A stretch of 38,581 bases of DNA from the NCBI GenBank assembly GCA_001798595.1, contig MGSS01000147.1:1-38581 (forward strand), in the 5' to 3' direction. Source of the DNA: Deltaproteobacteria bacterium RIFCSPLOWO2_12_FULL_60_19. GTDB lineage: Bacteria > Desulfobacterota > Binatia > UBA9968. Positions 31,554 through 38,581 of the stretch are shown here, one piece after another; positions within the stretch are counted from its first letter, which is position 1, and each line of letters opens with the position of its first letter. Both the position numbers and the translations under genes were made by a program. The notes beneath the pieces are model-generated. The model was not told the origin of the DNA, did not search any database, and saw only the letters and a program-made list of their open reading frames with translations.

Positions 31554-31859
31554 ATGAAAGAGATCGCGATAGAGGTCTTGGGTTACTTCCAGGGCAATCT
31601 CCTGGCGGCCCTGGCCGTCGCTTTTCTCATGGGGCTGCTCGCCAATAAGACAGTGGACAAATGGGGCAAAGGCAACATCATCCTCTATCTTGTCATCGGC
31701 GCGCTGGGCTCTTTCGTCGGGCAATTTGCCAGCCGCTACATCGGGCTTAAAGGGATCCTGGACCAGGTCGCCGGATTGTGGCTGCTGTTCGATTTGGTCA
31801 TCGCCTATTTAGGCTCGTTCGTGGTCGCGACGCTGTTTCATATGCTCAAACCCCAGTGA
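31554..31859 (+). CDS. Small membrane protein, GlsB/YeaQ/YmgE-like
   Basis: A 101-residue protein with three to four hydrophobic segments: NLLAALAVAFLMGLLA, IILYLVIGALGSFVGQFAS and LWLLFDLVIAYLGSFVVATL. The Gly-rich spacing resembles the transglycosylase-associated GlsB/YeaQ group, though the match is by overall pattern. The first ATG lies 4 bases after the thiE stop, so it is in the thi operon by position. Its stop codon (31857-31859) abuts the first base of the tRNA gene. Function is unknown; a role linked to thiamine uptake is possible but unsupported. Confidence 0.75.
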   Translation: MKEIAIEVLGYFQGNLLAALAVAFLMGLLANKTVDKWGKGNIILYLVIGALGSFVGQFASRYIGLKGILDQVAGLWLLFDLVIAYLGSFVVATLFHMLKPQ

Positions 31860-31935
31860 GCCACCCTAGCTCAGTTGGTAGAGCAGCTGATTCGTAATCA
31901 GCAGGTCGCCGGTTCGAATCCGGCGGGTGGCTCCA
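31860..31935 (+). tRNA. tRNA-Thr (anticodon CGT)
   Basis: The 76-base gene has the acceptor arms GCCACCC/GGGTGGC, a D-arm (GCTCAGTTGGTAGAGC), anticodon stem GCTGA/TCAGC with loop TTCGTAA (anticodon CGT at 31893-31895, reading ACG), a T-arm GGTTCGAATCC and an encoded CCA (31933-31935). All conserved positions look intact. It begins directly after the stop codon of the small membrane protein gene. Confidence 0.96.
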
Positions 31936-32015
31936 AATTTCCCGCTATTTGCAAGACTTCCCAAGCCCTCCCACTCTATCTAAGAGCGAAAAAGGGGCCT
32001 GCGCATATCCGCCGC

Positions 32016-32045
32016 TTGACAAGCGCGACTTGAGTTTAGTAGAAA
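32016..32045 (+). promoter_or_regulatory. Promoter of the GntR regulator
   Basis: TTGACA (32016-32021) is paired with a weaker -10, TAGAAA (32040-32045), 18 bases apart. The likely start point (about 32052) falls inside the 20-bp dyad at 32049-32068. Confidence 0.5.
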
Positions 32046-32048
32046 ATT

Positions 32049-32068
32049 TGTCGACAGATCTGTATACA
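32049..32068. promoter_or_regulatory. 20-bp dyad, probable GntR operator
   Basis: The sequence has the form TGT-NNN-CAGATCTG-NNN-ACA with a perfect centre. It contains the 8-base palindromes TGTCGACA and TGTATACA. It overlaps the predicted transcript start and lies 21 bases before the ATG, which is the place for autoregulation by an FCD/GntR dimer (inference). Confidence 0.5.
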
Positions 32069-32089
32069 CATATCGGCGGAAATCACGGT

Positions 32090-32788
32090 ATGACCAAGGC
32101 AAAAAGTATTCATCGACCTGAAACGCTGGTTGATCGTGTAGTCAGTCACATTCAGGTAGAGATCGCCCAAGATCGCCTGCGAGCCAATCAAAAACTCAGT
32201 GAGAATCAAATCGCCAAGCAGCTCGGTATCAGTCGCTCTCCGATCCGGGAGGCGCTGCGCATATTGGAAAGGGATGGACTGATCAACTATGTTCCGGGAA
32301 GAGGCGCTTACGTCAATGAGGTGACGCCGGAGGATGCCTGCGAGATTTTTTTGCTCCGCTCCTACCTGATCGGCCTAGCCGTTCGCCTGGCAACCCCAGC
32401 CATAAATGGAAAGGAAATCCGGACGTATAAACAGTGGATCAAGGACTTGGAGCGCGCCGCCAAACAGGATGACTCGCAAACGTTTTTGAAAATCACCTCA
32501 GCGATAGAAAGATTTTTTGCGGATCATTGCAGCTCGGGCAGGTTAAGACGATTTATCGAGACGCTTGGCAATCCGTGCCTCAAGTACAGGGCCTTTCTTG
32601 CCTCCGTTCCCGGCTATACGAAAGAGGTCATTCAGTTTCATCGGAGAATCGCGGAAGCCATTGAAAAGAAGAATCCCTCCAAGGCGGAGAGCTTGCGCCG
32701 CGCAATAAGCGAGCGGGGCAGGGTGTTGATTTATCAATATTTTTTAAACCATTACGACAAGAAGCGTGAACACAGAATGCTCGGCTAG
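32090..32788 (+). CDS. GntR-family transcriptional regulator (FCD subfamily)
   Basis: A 232-residue regulator. The N-terminal winged helix is LVDRVVSHIQVEIAQDRL, then LSENQIAKQLGISRSPIREA, LRILERDGLINYVPGRGAYV. The C-terminal FCD effector domain includes EIFLLRSYLIGLAVRLA, and QFHRRIAEAI, with a His typical of a metal or carboxylate site. Such regulators sense sugar acids or aromatic acids. The start at 32090 (GGCGGA before it) follows the 20-bp dyad; a longer frame from 31949 covers the promoter and tRNA-proximal region and is rejected. It heads the bicupin/binding-protein cluster and probably controls it. Confidence 0.88.
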   Translation: MTKAKSIHRPETLVDRVVSHIQVEIAQDRLRANQKLSENQIAKQLGISRSPIREALRILERDGLINYVPGRGAYVNEVTPEDACEIFLLRSYLIGLAVRLATPAINGKEIRTYKQWIKDLERAAKQDDSQTFLKITSAIERFFADHCSSGRLRRFIETLGNPCLKYRAFLASVPGYTKEVIQFHRRIAEAIEKKNPSKAESLRRAISERGRVLIYQYFLNHYDKKREHRMLG

Positions 32789-32811
32789 GTCGCCGATAGG
32801 GAGAAACGGGT

Positions 32812-33873
32812 ATGTCGGACAGAAACCTGATACAAGAGTTGGATCGCGAGCTCGAGGCAAAGAATTTCCAGGGCCTTTGGAATGAGGCTTTGTGGAAATC
32901 TGATGCCAAGCTCATGACCAAAGATCCCAAGACGGCGGTTCTTCCCTGTCTTTGGAAATGGAACGACATCGAACACTATCTCCGCCAGGCGGGAGAGCTT
33001 GTGGGTCTGGACGGGAAGGTCGAAAGGCGAACGCTCCGCTTGCTCAACCCCGGTCTCAAAGATCTCAGAGGGCAAAAGCACGCGACAACGCACACGGTTC
33101 ACATGTCGGTGCAACTTTTGAAGCCGGGCGAGCTGGCGAGCAGCCACCGGCACAACTTCGGCGCGTTTCGTTTCATCGTTGAGGGGCGTGGAGCTTACAC
33201 GGTGGTGGAAGGCGAGAAGTTCGTGATGGAGCCGGGCGATTTAATTCTCAACCCGCCCATGACCTGGCACGGCCACGGCAACGACGCCGAGCCCATCATG
33301 TGGCTCGACGGTTTGGATTACCCGCTGATCCTTTCACTTCAGGTTCTGACCTGGGAACCGTTTCCCGGGGATTTTCAGCCGATCAAAGAGTCGTTTAAGT
33401 CGGCGGCGTACCGGGTGGGGATGGCGCGGCCGGTGTGGGAGAAGGCGGCGGGGCCGCTGGCCTACAAGTGGGAGGAGACGTACCGGACTCTGAAGGGGTT
33501 GGAGGGGGGCGAGGGAAGTCCCTTTGACGGAGTGGCGTTGGAGTACGTGAATCCCGTGGATGGCGGGCACACCTTTCCGACGATGTCGTGCGGGATCCAG
33601 ATGTTGCGACCTGGGGAGGCGACGCAGACGCACCGGCACAACAGCAGCACGGTGTATCATGCGTTCAGAGGGAGCGGTGTGACGGTGATCGACGGGAAGA
33701 GGTACGAGTGGGAGAAGGGGGACTGTTTTGTGGTGCCGTTGTGGAGTTGGCACAGCCATCAGAATCAGTCGAAGAAGGAAGAGGCGATACTGTTTTCGAT
33801 GAACGACCGGCCGATGCTGGAGGCATTGAAACTCTACCGGGAAGAAGCGGGCGAGGGGATGCCGAAGGTGTGA
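32812..33873 (+). CDS. Bicupin ring-cleavage dioxygenase-like protein, copy A
   Basis: A 353-residue double cupin resembling gentisate/salicylate 1,2-dioxygenase. The first cupin has SSHRHNFGAFRFIVEGRG and TWHGHGND; the second has TQTHRHNSSTVYHAFRGSG and SWHSHQN. Both keep His-x-His...His metal ligands. Such Fe(II) enzymes split hydroxylated aromatic acids such as gentisate or 1-hydroxy-2-naphthoate. The ATG follows GGGAGAAACGGG and lies 24 bases after the GntR gene. From about residue 92 it is nearly identical to copy B (36202-37263), while residues 1-90 diverge; from residue 233 it shares 83 consecutive identical residues with copy C. The substrate is not fixed by the sequence. Confidence 0.87.
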   Translation: MSDRNLIQELDRELEAKNFQGLWNEALWKSDAKLMTKDPKTAVLPCLWKWNDIEHYLRQAGELVGLDGKVERRTLRLLNPGLKDLRGQKHATTHTVHMSVQLLKPGELASSHRHNFGAFRFIVEGRGAYTVVEGEKFVMEPGDLILNPPMTWHGHGNDAEPIMWLDGLDYPLILSLQVLTWEPFPGDFQPIKESFKSAAYRVGMARPVWEKAAGPLAYKWEETYRTLKGLEGGEGSPFDGVALEYVNPVDGGHTFPTMSCGIQMLRPGEATQTHRHNSSTVYHAFRGSGVTVIDGKRYEWEKGDCFVVPLWSWHSHQNQSKKEEAILFSMNDRPMLEALKLYREEAGEGMPKV

Positions 33874-33904
33874 CCTCGCCCAAGTCAAGATCACGAGGAA
33901 TCCA

Positions 33905-35041
33905 ATGAGAAGCAAATTTGATTTCACGTTCCGTTCGGCTCTTATCCTGATCTTTCTCTCATTGGGGTTGTTGGTTGCGCCCGTCTCATCGTCCGCGCAG
34001 ACCAAGCCCGATTGGAAAGACAGATGGGGGAAGACTCTGGCGGACGCGAAAAAGGAAGCGAAAGTCGTCGTGTTCGGGCCTCCCGGCGAGCTTATCCGGC
34101 AGGCTTTCGTCGAGGGTTTTAAAAAGGCCTATCCGGATGTCGAAATTGAGTTTTCTGCCGCTCGAAGCGGCGAGCAGGCGGTAAAACTGCAGTCGGAAAG
34201 AGATGCGGGGATCTACAGCGTCGATGTTTTCGTGGGCGGGCCTACTACTGCGAATTTTCAACTGAAGCCGATGGGCGCGCTGGATCCAATCCGGCCGGTC
34301 TTGATTTTACCGGAGGTGGCGGAATCGAGATACTGGCGCGATAATCGACTCGAGTTCTCGGATAAGGAGGGTCTCTACAATCTAGTCTTCGGCATCGAGC
34401 TGTCTCCTCCGATAATCTATGATCCTAAGCAGGCTGCGCGGGACGAGGTTGACGAGCTTCACGATTTGTTGAGTCCCAAGTGGAAGGGGAAAATCGTTCT
34501 TAACGATCCTTCTATTTCGGGCGCGAGCGTGCCGTTATTGCGGTTTATCTGGACGACCCTTGGACCTGAGAAAGCGAGCGATTATTACAGAAAGCTCAGG
34601 GCTCAAACCGGCGCGGTGGACCGCGATCTGCGACGCCAGATCGAATGGGTGGCGCAGGGCAAGTACCCGATCCTGGTGGGCCCGAGCCCTAGAACCGCGG
34701 GGGATCTGATCAAGAGGGGGTTGAAGTTCGAGTTCGTGCCGGAATTCAAAGATATCGGGGGGATGACCGGCTCCAGCTCTGCGACTGTTGTGAAGCTCAA
34801 CAAGTCGCCCCACCCTAATGCCGCTGCGGTCTTCATCAACTGGCTTTTGGCGGCGGAAGGTCAAACGCTCTGGAGCAGGGCAACTGCTCAATCGAGCCTG
34901 CGGTTGGACGTTTCCAAGGACCACGTGCCCGCTTATTTGGTCCCAGGATCGAAAGGCAAATACTGGAAGTCCTACACGGAAGAGGCTCAAACTCGCACCG
35001 CGGAAGAGAAAAAACTCCTGAAAGAACTCTTCGAGCGGTAG
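33905..35041 (+). CDS. Family-1-type extracellular solute-binding protein
   Basis: A 378-residue exported protein (signal peptide ending near SSAQ). It has the iron/polyamine-type (AfuA/PotD) periplasmic fold: KVVVFGPPGELIRQAFVEGF, AYPDVEIEFSAARSGEQAVK, a hinge near DVFVGGPTTANFQ, YDPKQAARDEVDEL and NKSPHPNAAAVFINWLLAAEGQ. It differs from the three NMT1-like binding proteins of the window. It lies between bicupin A and the fourth bicupin, 31 bases after the first, and has a good CGAGGAATCC site. No permease or ATPase is present. It may deliver the ring substrate (inference). Confidence 0.88.
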   Translation: MRSKFDFTFRSALILIFLSLGLLVAPVSSSAQTKPDWKDRWGKTLADAKKEAKVVVFGPPGELIRQAFVEGFKKAYPDVEIEFSAARSGEQAVKLQSERDAGIYSVDVFVGGPTTANFQLKPMGALDPIRPVLILPEVAESRYWRDNRLEFSDKEGLYNLVFGIELSPPIIYDPKQAARDEVDELHDLLSPKWKGKIVLNDPSISGASVPLLRFIWTTLGPEKASDYYRKLRAQTGAVDRDLRRQIEWVAQGKYPILVGPSPRTAGDLIKRGLKFEFVPEFKDIGGMTGSSSATVVKLNKSPHPNAAAVFINWLLAAEGQTLWSRATAQSSLRLDVSKDHVPAYLVPGSKGKYWKSYTEEAQTRTAEEKKLLKELFER

Positions 35042-35107
35042 ATTTTTCCGGGTGAAACTCCCAAGCGCGTTGGATTTAGGCAAGAGAAAAAACGGAGGTC
35101 GGGGTTG

Positions 35108-36136
35108 ATGGCATTTTCAGGGCCGGTTCCAAATGACAAGCTCTACCTGGAGCAGGTGCGCTACGGCAAAGACGAGCAGAAGCGACGCAAGGAATCGCCG
35201 ATTTTTGTCTCCGGCGACGAGGTTGCGAGACTGCTCGAGACCAATCAGGGCGTGTACATGGTCGATCCGAGAATGGGCTTCAACAACCGCACCCACCGGC
35301 TCTTTGTCAGCAAACACGTTCCGACCGAAGCCGAAGACAACAAGGCGTGGAAGACTTTAGGCCATCGTCACACCGTCGAAGCGGTCATCCACTGGCTCGC
35401 CGGGAAAGGGTACAGCATTGTCGACGGCAAACGCTACGACTGGGAAGCCGGCGATTTTATCTGCGTGCCGATTTTTGCGTGGCATCGCCATGTCAACTTA
35501 GGCCACGAACCGGCGATCCACGTCGCTTCGACGACCGGTCCTCTCTACATGGGGATCGGACAGGCGGTGTACGAAGATGAACGCTACCCGGAATACTGGA
35601 TTTACGCGCAGCAGGGCGAGGATGCGCTGCGTACCTTGATTCCAGGGGGAGTCGCCGATGCTGCGGGAGGCGATGGCGGCAGTCAAGCGGCCCGGCTTTA
35701 CGCCGAGCAGGTTGCCTTCGCTTTCAATGAGGAGCAGCGACGTCGCGAGAGTCGCGTGCTGGTAAGGGGAAGCGAGCTGCGCTTTGAGCCGACGGCCATG
35801 GGGAACGTAGCCTATGTCGTGGACAGCCGAATCGGTTTTCATATCAAGGCGTTGTCCACGGTGGTGGCTGAGATTCCCGTGGGAAAGCGATCCGGCGCCC
35901 ACCGCCACCTCTACGATGAGATCGACTACGTCCTCTCGGGGAGAGGACGATGCATCATTGATGATCAGGCATTTGAGATCAAGAAGGGCGACACCTTGGC
36001 CGTTCCGGTCTTCGCCTGGCACCAATACTTCAACACCGGCGAGAGTCCGCTACGCATCCTTGCCCACAGCACGCGCCCGGCCATGGAGAATTTGGGGCTC
36101 GTGCTGACCCATCAGGGGGAAGTGGCGGACCATTAG
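35108..36136 (+). CDS. Bicupin protein of a second type, copy D
   Basis: A 342-residue double cupin, not closely related to copies A-C. Cupin 1 has LGHRHTVEAVIHWLAG and FAWHRHVN; cupin 2 has SGAHRHLYDEIDYVLSG and FAWHQYFN. All four His positions that bind metal in cupin 1 seem present; the second domain has a Tyr in place of the last His-x-His. N-terminal residues before the first cupin contain EVARLLETNQGVYMVD. The ATG at 35108 follows GGAGGT by 8 bases; a TTG at 35105 is less likely. It follows the binding-protein gene by 66 bases. A dioxygenase or isomerase role is likely; the substrate is unknown. Confidence 0.85.
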   Translation: MAFSGPVPNDKLYLEQVRYGKDEQKRRKESPIFVSGDEVARLLETNQGVYMVDPRMGFNNRTHRLFVSKHVPTEAEDNKAWKTLGHRHTVEAVIHWLAGKGYSIVDGKRYDWEAGDFICVPIFAWHRHVNLGHEPAIHVASTTGPLYMGIGQAVYEDERYPEYWIYAQQGEDALRTLIPGGVADAAGGDGGSQAARLYAEQVAFAFNEEQRRRESRVLVRGSELRFEPTAMGNVAYVVDSRIGFHIKALSTVVAEIPVGKRSGAHRHLYDEIDYVLSGRGRCIIDDQAFEIKKGDTLAVPVFAWHQYFNTGESPLRILAHSTRPAMENLGLVLTHQGEVADH

Positions 36137-36201
36137 CGCGCGAGGGCGAATCGACGGTTTCGCGAAGGCTTGTCCGTGAACTAAGTAAGGAGGGGAAAGA
36201 G

Positions 36202-37263
36202 ATGGTGGATAAACAGTTGCTGCAGGCGTTTGACGCGGAATTAGCGCAAGAGAATCTCGAGGGTCACTGGGTGAGAGGTCTGACCGAAGAGGACAAGGTG
36301 CCTTATACCAAGGATCCTCATACCTTTGTGCTGCCGCATCTATGGAAATGGGAAGTCATCCACAGACACCTGCGACGAGCCGGAGAGATGCATGGGTTGG
36401 AAGGTATGGCGGAGCGGCGGACGCTGCGATTGATCAACCCGGCATTCCAAAAGCTTGACAGTCGACGTCGAAGATCGACGACGCACACAGTTCACATGTC
36501 GGTGCAGCTTTTGAAGCCCGGCGAGCTGGCGAGCAGTCACCGGCACAACTTCGGCGCGTTTCGTTTCATCGTTGAGGGGCGTGGAGCTTACACGGTGGTG
36601 GAAGGCGAGAAGTTCGTGATGGAGCCGGGTGATTTGATTCTCAACCCGCCCATGACCTGGCACGGCCACGGCAACGACGCCGAGCCCATCATCTGGCTCG
36701 ACGGGCTGGACTATCCTCTGCTGAATTCGCTTCAGGTCATCACCTGGGAGCCCTATCCCGGAGATTTTCAGCCGGTCAAGGAGTCGTTTAAGTCGGCGGC
36801 GTACCGGGTAGGGATGGCGCGGCCGGTGTGGGAGACGGCAGCGGGGCCGCTGGCCTATAAGTGGGAGGATACGTATCGGACTCTGAAGGGACTGGAGGGG
36901 GGCGAGGGAAGTCCCTTCGACGGAGTGGCGTTGGAGTACGTGAATCCCGTGGATGGCGGGCACACCTTTCCGACAATGTCGTGCGGGATACAGATGTTGC
37001 GGGGCGGGGACGCGACGCAGACACACCGGCACAACAGCAGCACGGTGTATCACGCGTTTCGTGGGAGCGGGGTGACGGTGATCGACGGGAAGAGGTACGA
37101 GTGGGAGAAGGGGGATTGTTTTGTGGTGCCGTTATGGAGCTGGCACAGCCATCAGAACCGGTCGAAGAACGGGGAGGCGATCCTGTTTTCGATGAACGAC
37201 CGGCCGATGTTGGAGGCGTTGAAGCTCTACCGGGAAGAGCCGGGAGAGATGGGCAGGCTGTAG
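36202..37263 (+). CDS. Bicupin ring-cleavage dioxygenase-like protein, copy B
   Basis: A 353-residue paralogue of copy A. Residues 1-92 match A only loosely (MVDKQLLQAFDAELAQEN versus MSDRNLIQELDRELEAKN), but from about residue 92 to 335 only about a dozen substitutions separate them by my count. Metal ligands are kept in both cupins (HRHNFGAF, TWHGHGND, THRHNSST, SWHSHQN). The AAGGAGG site lies before the ATG. The sharp change in similarity at the same residue in all three pairs suggests gene conversion or shuffling rather than simple duplication. It is followed by copy C after 66 bases. Confidence 0.87.
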   Translation: MVDKQLLQAFDAELAQENLEGHWVRGLTEEDKVPYTKDPHTFVLPHLWKWEVIHRHLRRAGEMHGLEGMAERRTLRLINPAFQKLDSRRRRSTTHTVHMSVQLLKPGELASSHRHNFGAFRFIVEGRGAYTVVEGEKFVMEPGDLILNPPMTWHGHGNDAEPIIWLDGLDYPLLNSLQVITWEPYPGDFQPVKESFKSAAYRVGMARPVWETAAGPLAYKWEDTYRTLKGLEGGEGSPFDGVALEYVNPVDGGHTFPTMSCGIQMLRGGDATQTHRHNSSTVYHAFRGSGVTVIDGKRYEWEKGDCFVVPLWSWHSHQNRSKNGEAILFSMNDRPMLEALKLYREEPGEMGRL

Positions 37264-37329
37264 GGCTTAGCTGTCCCCGAGTCCGCTTACGCTCGATACC
37301 TAAAACGCTTGAATCAGGGAGGCATTGCC

Positions 37330-38376
37330 ATGTCCGATCAAAATGCAGTCCAGGAGTTCGACGAACAACTCGGGACCAGGGGGCTCGAAGGGTTGTGGTT
37401 CAACATTACGGAAGCGGACATCGTAGGAAAAGAGCCCCGCACAACGCTCATGCCGCACATCTGGAAGTGGACGGATCTTTACCAGAGCCTGCTCCGGGCC
37501 GGGGATATCCACGGCCTCGGCGGACAGGCGGAGAGGCGCGTGCTCTGTCTGGTTAACCCCGGCCTTAGAGATTTGAAGATGAAGCGGCAGCGGGGAACCA
37601 CGCACACGATGCAGATGACGGTTCAGCTTTTGAAGCCGGGCGAGCTGGCTCGCAGCCACCGGCACAACTTCGGCGCCTTTCGATTCATAATCAAAGGCCG
37701 TGGGGCCTACACCGTGGTAGAGGGAGAAAAGATCGTAATGGAGGAGGGTGACTTAATCCTCACTCCCCCTATGACCTGGCACGGCCACGGCAACGACGCC
37801 GAGACTCTCGTCTGGATCGACGGGCTGGATAATATTTTACTCAATTCCCTGCAGGTGATTTCCTGGGAGCCCTATCCCGGGGACTTTCAGCCGATCAAGG
37901 AGTCCTTCAAATCGACGGCACATTGGGCGGGGATGGCGCGGCCGGTGTGGGAGAAGGCGGTGGGGCCGCTGGCTTACAAGTGGGGGGAGACGTATCAGAC
38001 GCTGAAACATCTGGAGGCGAGCGACGGGAGCCCATTCGATGGGGTGGCGTTGGAGTACGTGAATCCCGTGGATGGCGGGCACACCTTTCCGACGATGTCG
38101 TGCGGGATACAGATGTTGCGACCTGGGGAGGCGACGCAGACGCACCGGCACAACAGCAGCACGGTGTATCACGCGTTTCGTGGGAGCGGGGTGACGGTGA
38201 TCGACGGGAAGAGATACGAGTGGGAGAAGGGGGACTGTTTTGTGGTGCCGTTATGGAGCTGGCACAGCCATCAGAACCGGTCGAGGAACGAGGAAGCGAT
38301 ACTGTTTTCGATGAACGACCGGCCGATGTTGGAGGCATTGAAACTTTACCGGGAGGAGCCGGGCGAGGGCGCGTAG
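37330..38376 (+). CDS. Bicupin ring-cleavage dioxygenase-like protein, copy C
   Basis: A 348-residue paralogue of A and B. Its first 85 residues (MSDQNAVQEFDEQLGTRG) and the first cupin diverge moderately, with RSHRHNFGAFRFIIKGRG; residues 228-310 are identical to copy A over 83 positions. Metal ligands are kept in both cupins. The ATG at 37330 follows CAGGGAGG; a TTG at 37309 would add seven residues and is less likely. The C-terminal half uses G-ended codons (GTG, GGG, TTG, ACG) far more than the N-terminal half. It is followed by a DapA-family gene. Confidence 0.87.
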   Translation: MSDQNAVQEFDEQLGTRGLEGLWFNITEADIVGKEPRTTLMPHIWKWTDLYQSLLRAGDIHGLGGQAERRVLCLVNPGLRDLKMKRQRGTTHTMQMTVQLLKPGELARSHRHNFGAFRFIIKGRGAYTVVEGEKIVMEEGDLILTPPMTWHGHGNDAETLVWIDGLDNILLNSLQVISWEPYPGDFQPIKESFKSTAHWAGMARPVWEKAVGPLAYKWGETYQTLKHLEASDGSPFDGVALEYVNPVDGGHTFPTMSCGIQMLRPGEATQTHRHNSSTVYHAFRGSGVTVIDGKRYEWEKGDCFVVPLWSWHSHQNRSRNEEAILFSMNDRPMLEALKLYREEPGEGA

Positions 38377-38408
38377 GGCGCGAATCAGAGAGAAGAGATC
38401 AAGGAGGC

Positions 38409-38581
38409 ATGAGCTTGAAGGAGATCAAAGGCATAGTGATGCCGATTCTGACTCCGTTTAAAGAGGATGGGGAGCTGGATGAGGCGATGGGGTGCGAGAT
38501 TGCCGATTTTCTCATAGGGGCCGGGGTCCATGCGCTGTTTTTGCTGGGCTCCTTTGGTCAAGGGCCGGTGATGCGAGTGGA
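38409..38581 (+). CDS. DapA-family (dihydrodipicolinate synthase-like) aldolase, N-terminal part
   Basis: The first 57 codons read MSLKEIKGIVMPILTPFKED, then GELDEAMGCEIADFLIGAGV and HALFLLGSFGQGPVM before the window ends. This is the N-terminus of the DHDPS/NAL family of class I aldolases (the usual GxxxP.xTPF..DG.ID and Y/L.LGS.G). The AAGGAGG site touches the ATG at 38409 with no usable spacing; a TTG at 38415 (LKEIKG) has a spacing of seven and may be the true start. It follows bicupin C by 32 bases. The Schiff-base Lys is beyond the window. Confidence 0.83.
   Translation, partial: MSLKEIKGIVMPILTPFKEDGELDEAMGCEIADFLIGAGVHALFLLGSFGQGPVMRV

Noticed and set aside
31860-32100. tRNA-Thr as an attachment site of an integrated element
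   Set aside because: No integrase, no second copy of the tRNA 3' end and no other mobility gene appear in the window, so insertion at the tRNA is only a possibility.

Overview
The window looks like a chromosomal stretch from a GC-rich, Gram-negative, free-living soil or subsurface bacterium. A lipoprotein signal, a SPOR-domain D,D-carboxypeptidase and many secreted solute-binding proteins point to a diderm. The mix of orphan NMT1/Bug-like binding proteins, gentisate-dioxygenase-like bicupins, a FAS1/MaoC-type hydratase and a fumarylacetoacetase-family enzyme is typical of uncultured lineages such as Rokubacteria/Methylomirabilota, Tectomicrobia or former Deltaproteobacteria. That placement is inference from gene content; no marker gene here fixes the taxon.

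Layout. 1-3968 (minus): one apparent operon of a double-cluster Fe-S oxidoreductase, an NP-I nucleoside phosphorylase, an MtnA/eIF2B-type sugar-phosphate isomerase with an extra degenerate second domain, and a class II aldolase that runs off the window. The last three form consecutive steps of a 5'-deoxynucleoside salvage (DHAP-shunt-like) route. 4018-8292: a MarR regulator divergent from a mesaconyl-CoA-hydratase-like gene, a DUF3300 protein, RidA flanked by two copies of a 58-bp palindromic repeat, and a MESH1-type alarmone/NADPH hydrolase. 8301-15440: a catabolic neighbourhood with an amidohydrolase, two orphan periplasmic binding proteins, an MFS carrier, a glutathione transferase and an ornithine-cyclodeaminase-family enzyme. 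15429-15875 holds the 3' remnant of a TPP-dependent decarboxylase. 15890-20220: a GDSL lipoprotein esterase, two small unknowns, an MBL-fold hydrolase, a D,D-carboxypeptidase and a TPR/zinc-ribbon pair.

20444-23045 (minus): an operon of a small basic protein, holA, a secreted single-HKD phospholipase D/nuclease and a membrane-anchored OB-fold protein. The last junctions are ATGA overlaps, and an AT-rich palindrome supplies both the holA C-terminus and the nuclease signal peptide. 23058-29615: an orphan binding protein, a fumarylacetoacetase-family enzyme with a strong sigma70-like promoter, a MEMO-family protein, and a secreted TPR-CHAT protease-like protein with a small exported partner. 29704-31859: a thiamine operon (thiS-thiG-thiE) under a TPP riboswitch and terminator, ending in a small membrane protein that abuts a tRNA-Thr(CGT).

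32049-38581: a GntR/FCD regulator with a 20-bp dyad at its promoter, then a run of three tandem bicupin dioxygenase paralogues, a fourth unrelated bicupin, a family-1 binding protein and the start of a DapA-family aldolase. The three paralogues have divergent N-termini but nearly identical C-terminal halves, a pattern of gene conversion. I see no CRISPR array, integrase, transposase or rRNA gene. Gene-free stretches over 300 bases are 6662-7234 (repeats and hairpins only) and 15441-15889 (the decarboxylase remnant).
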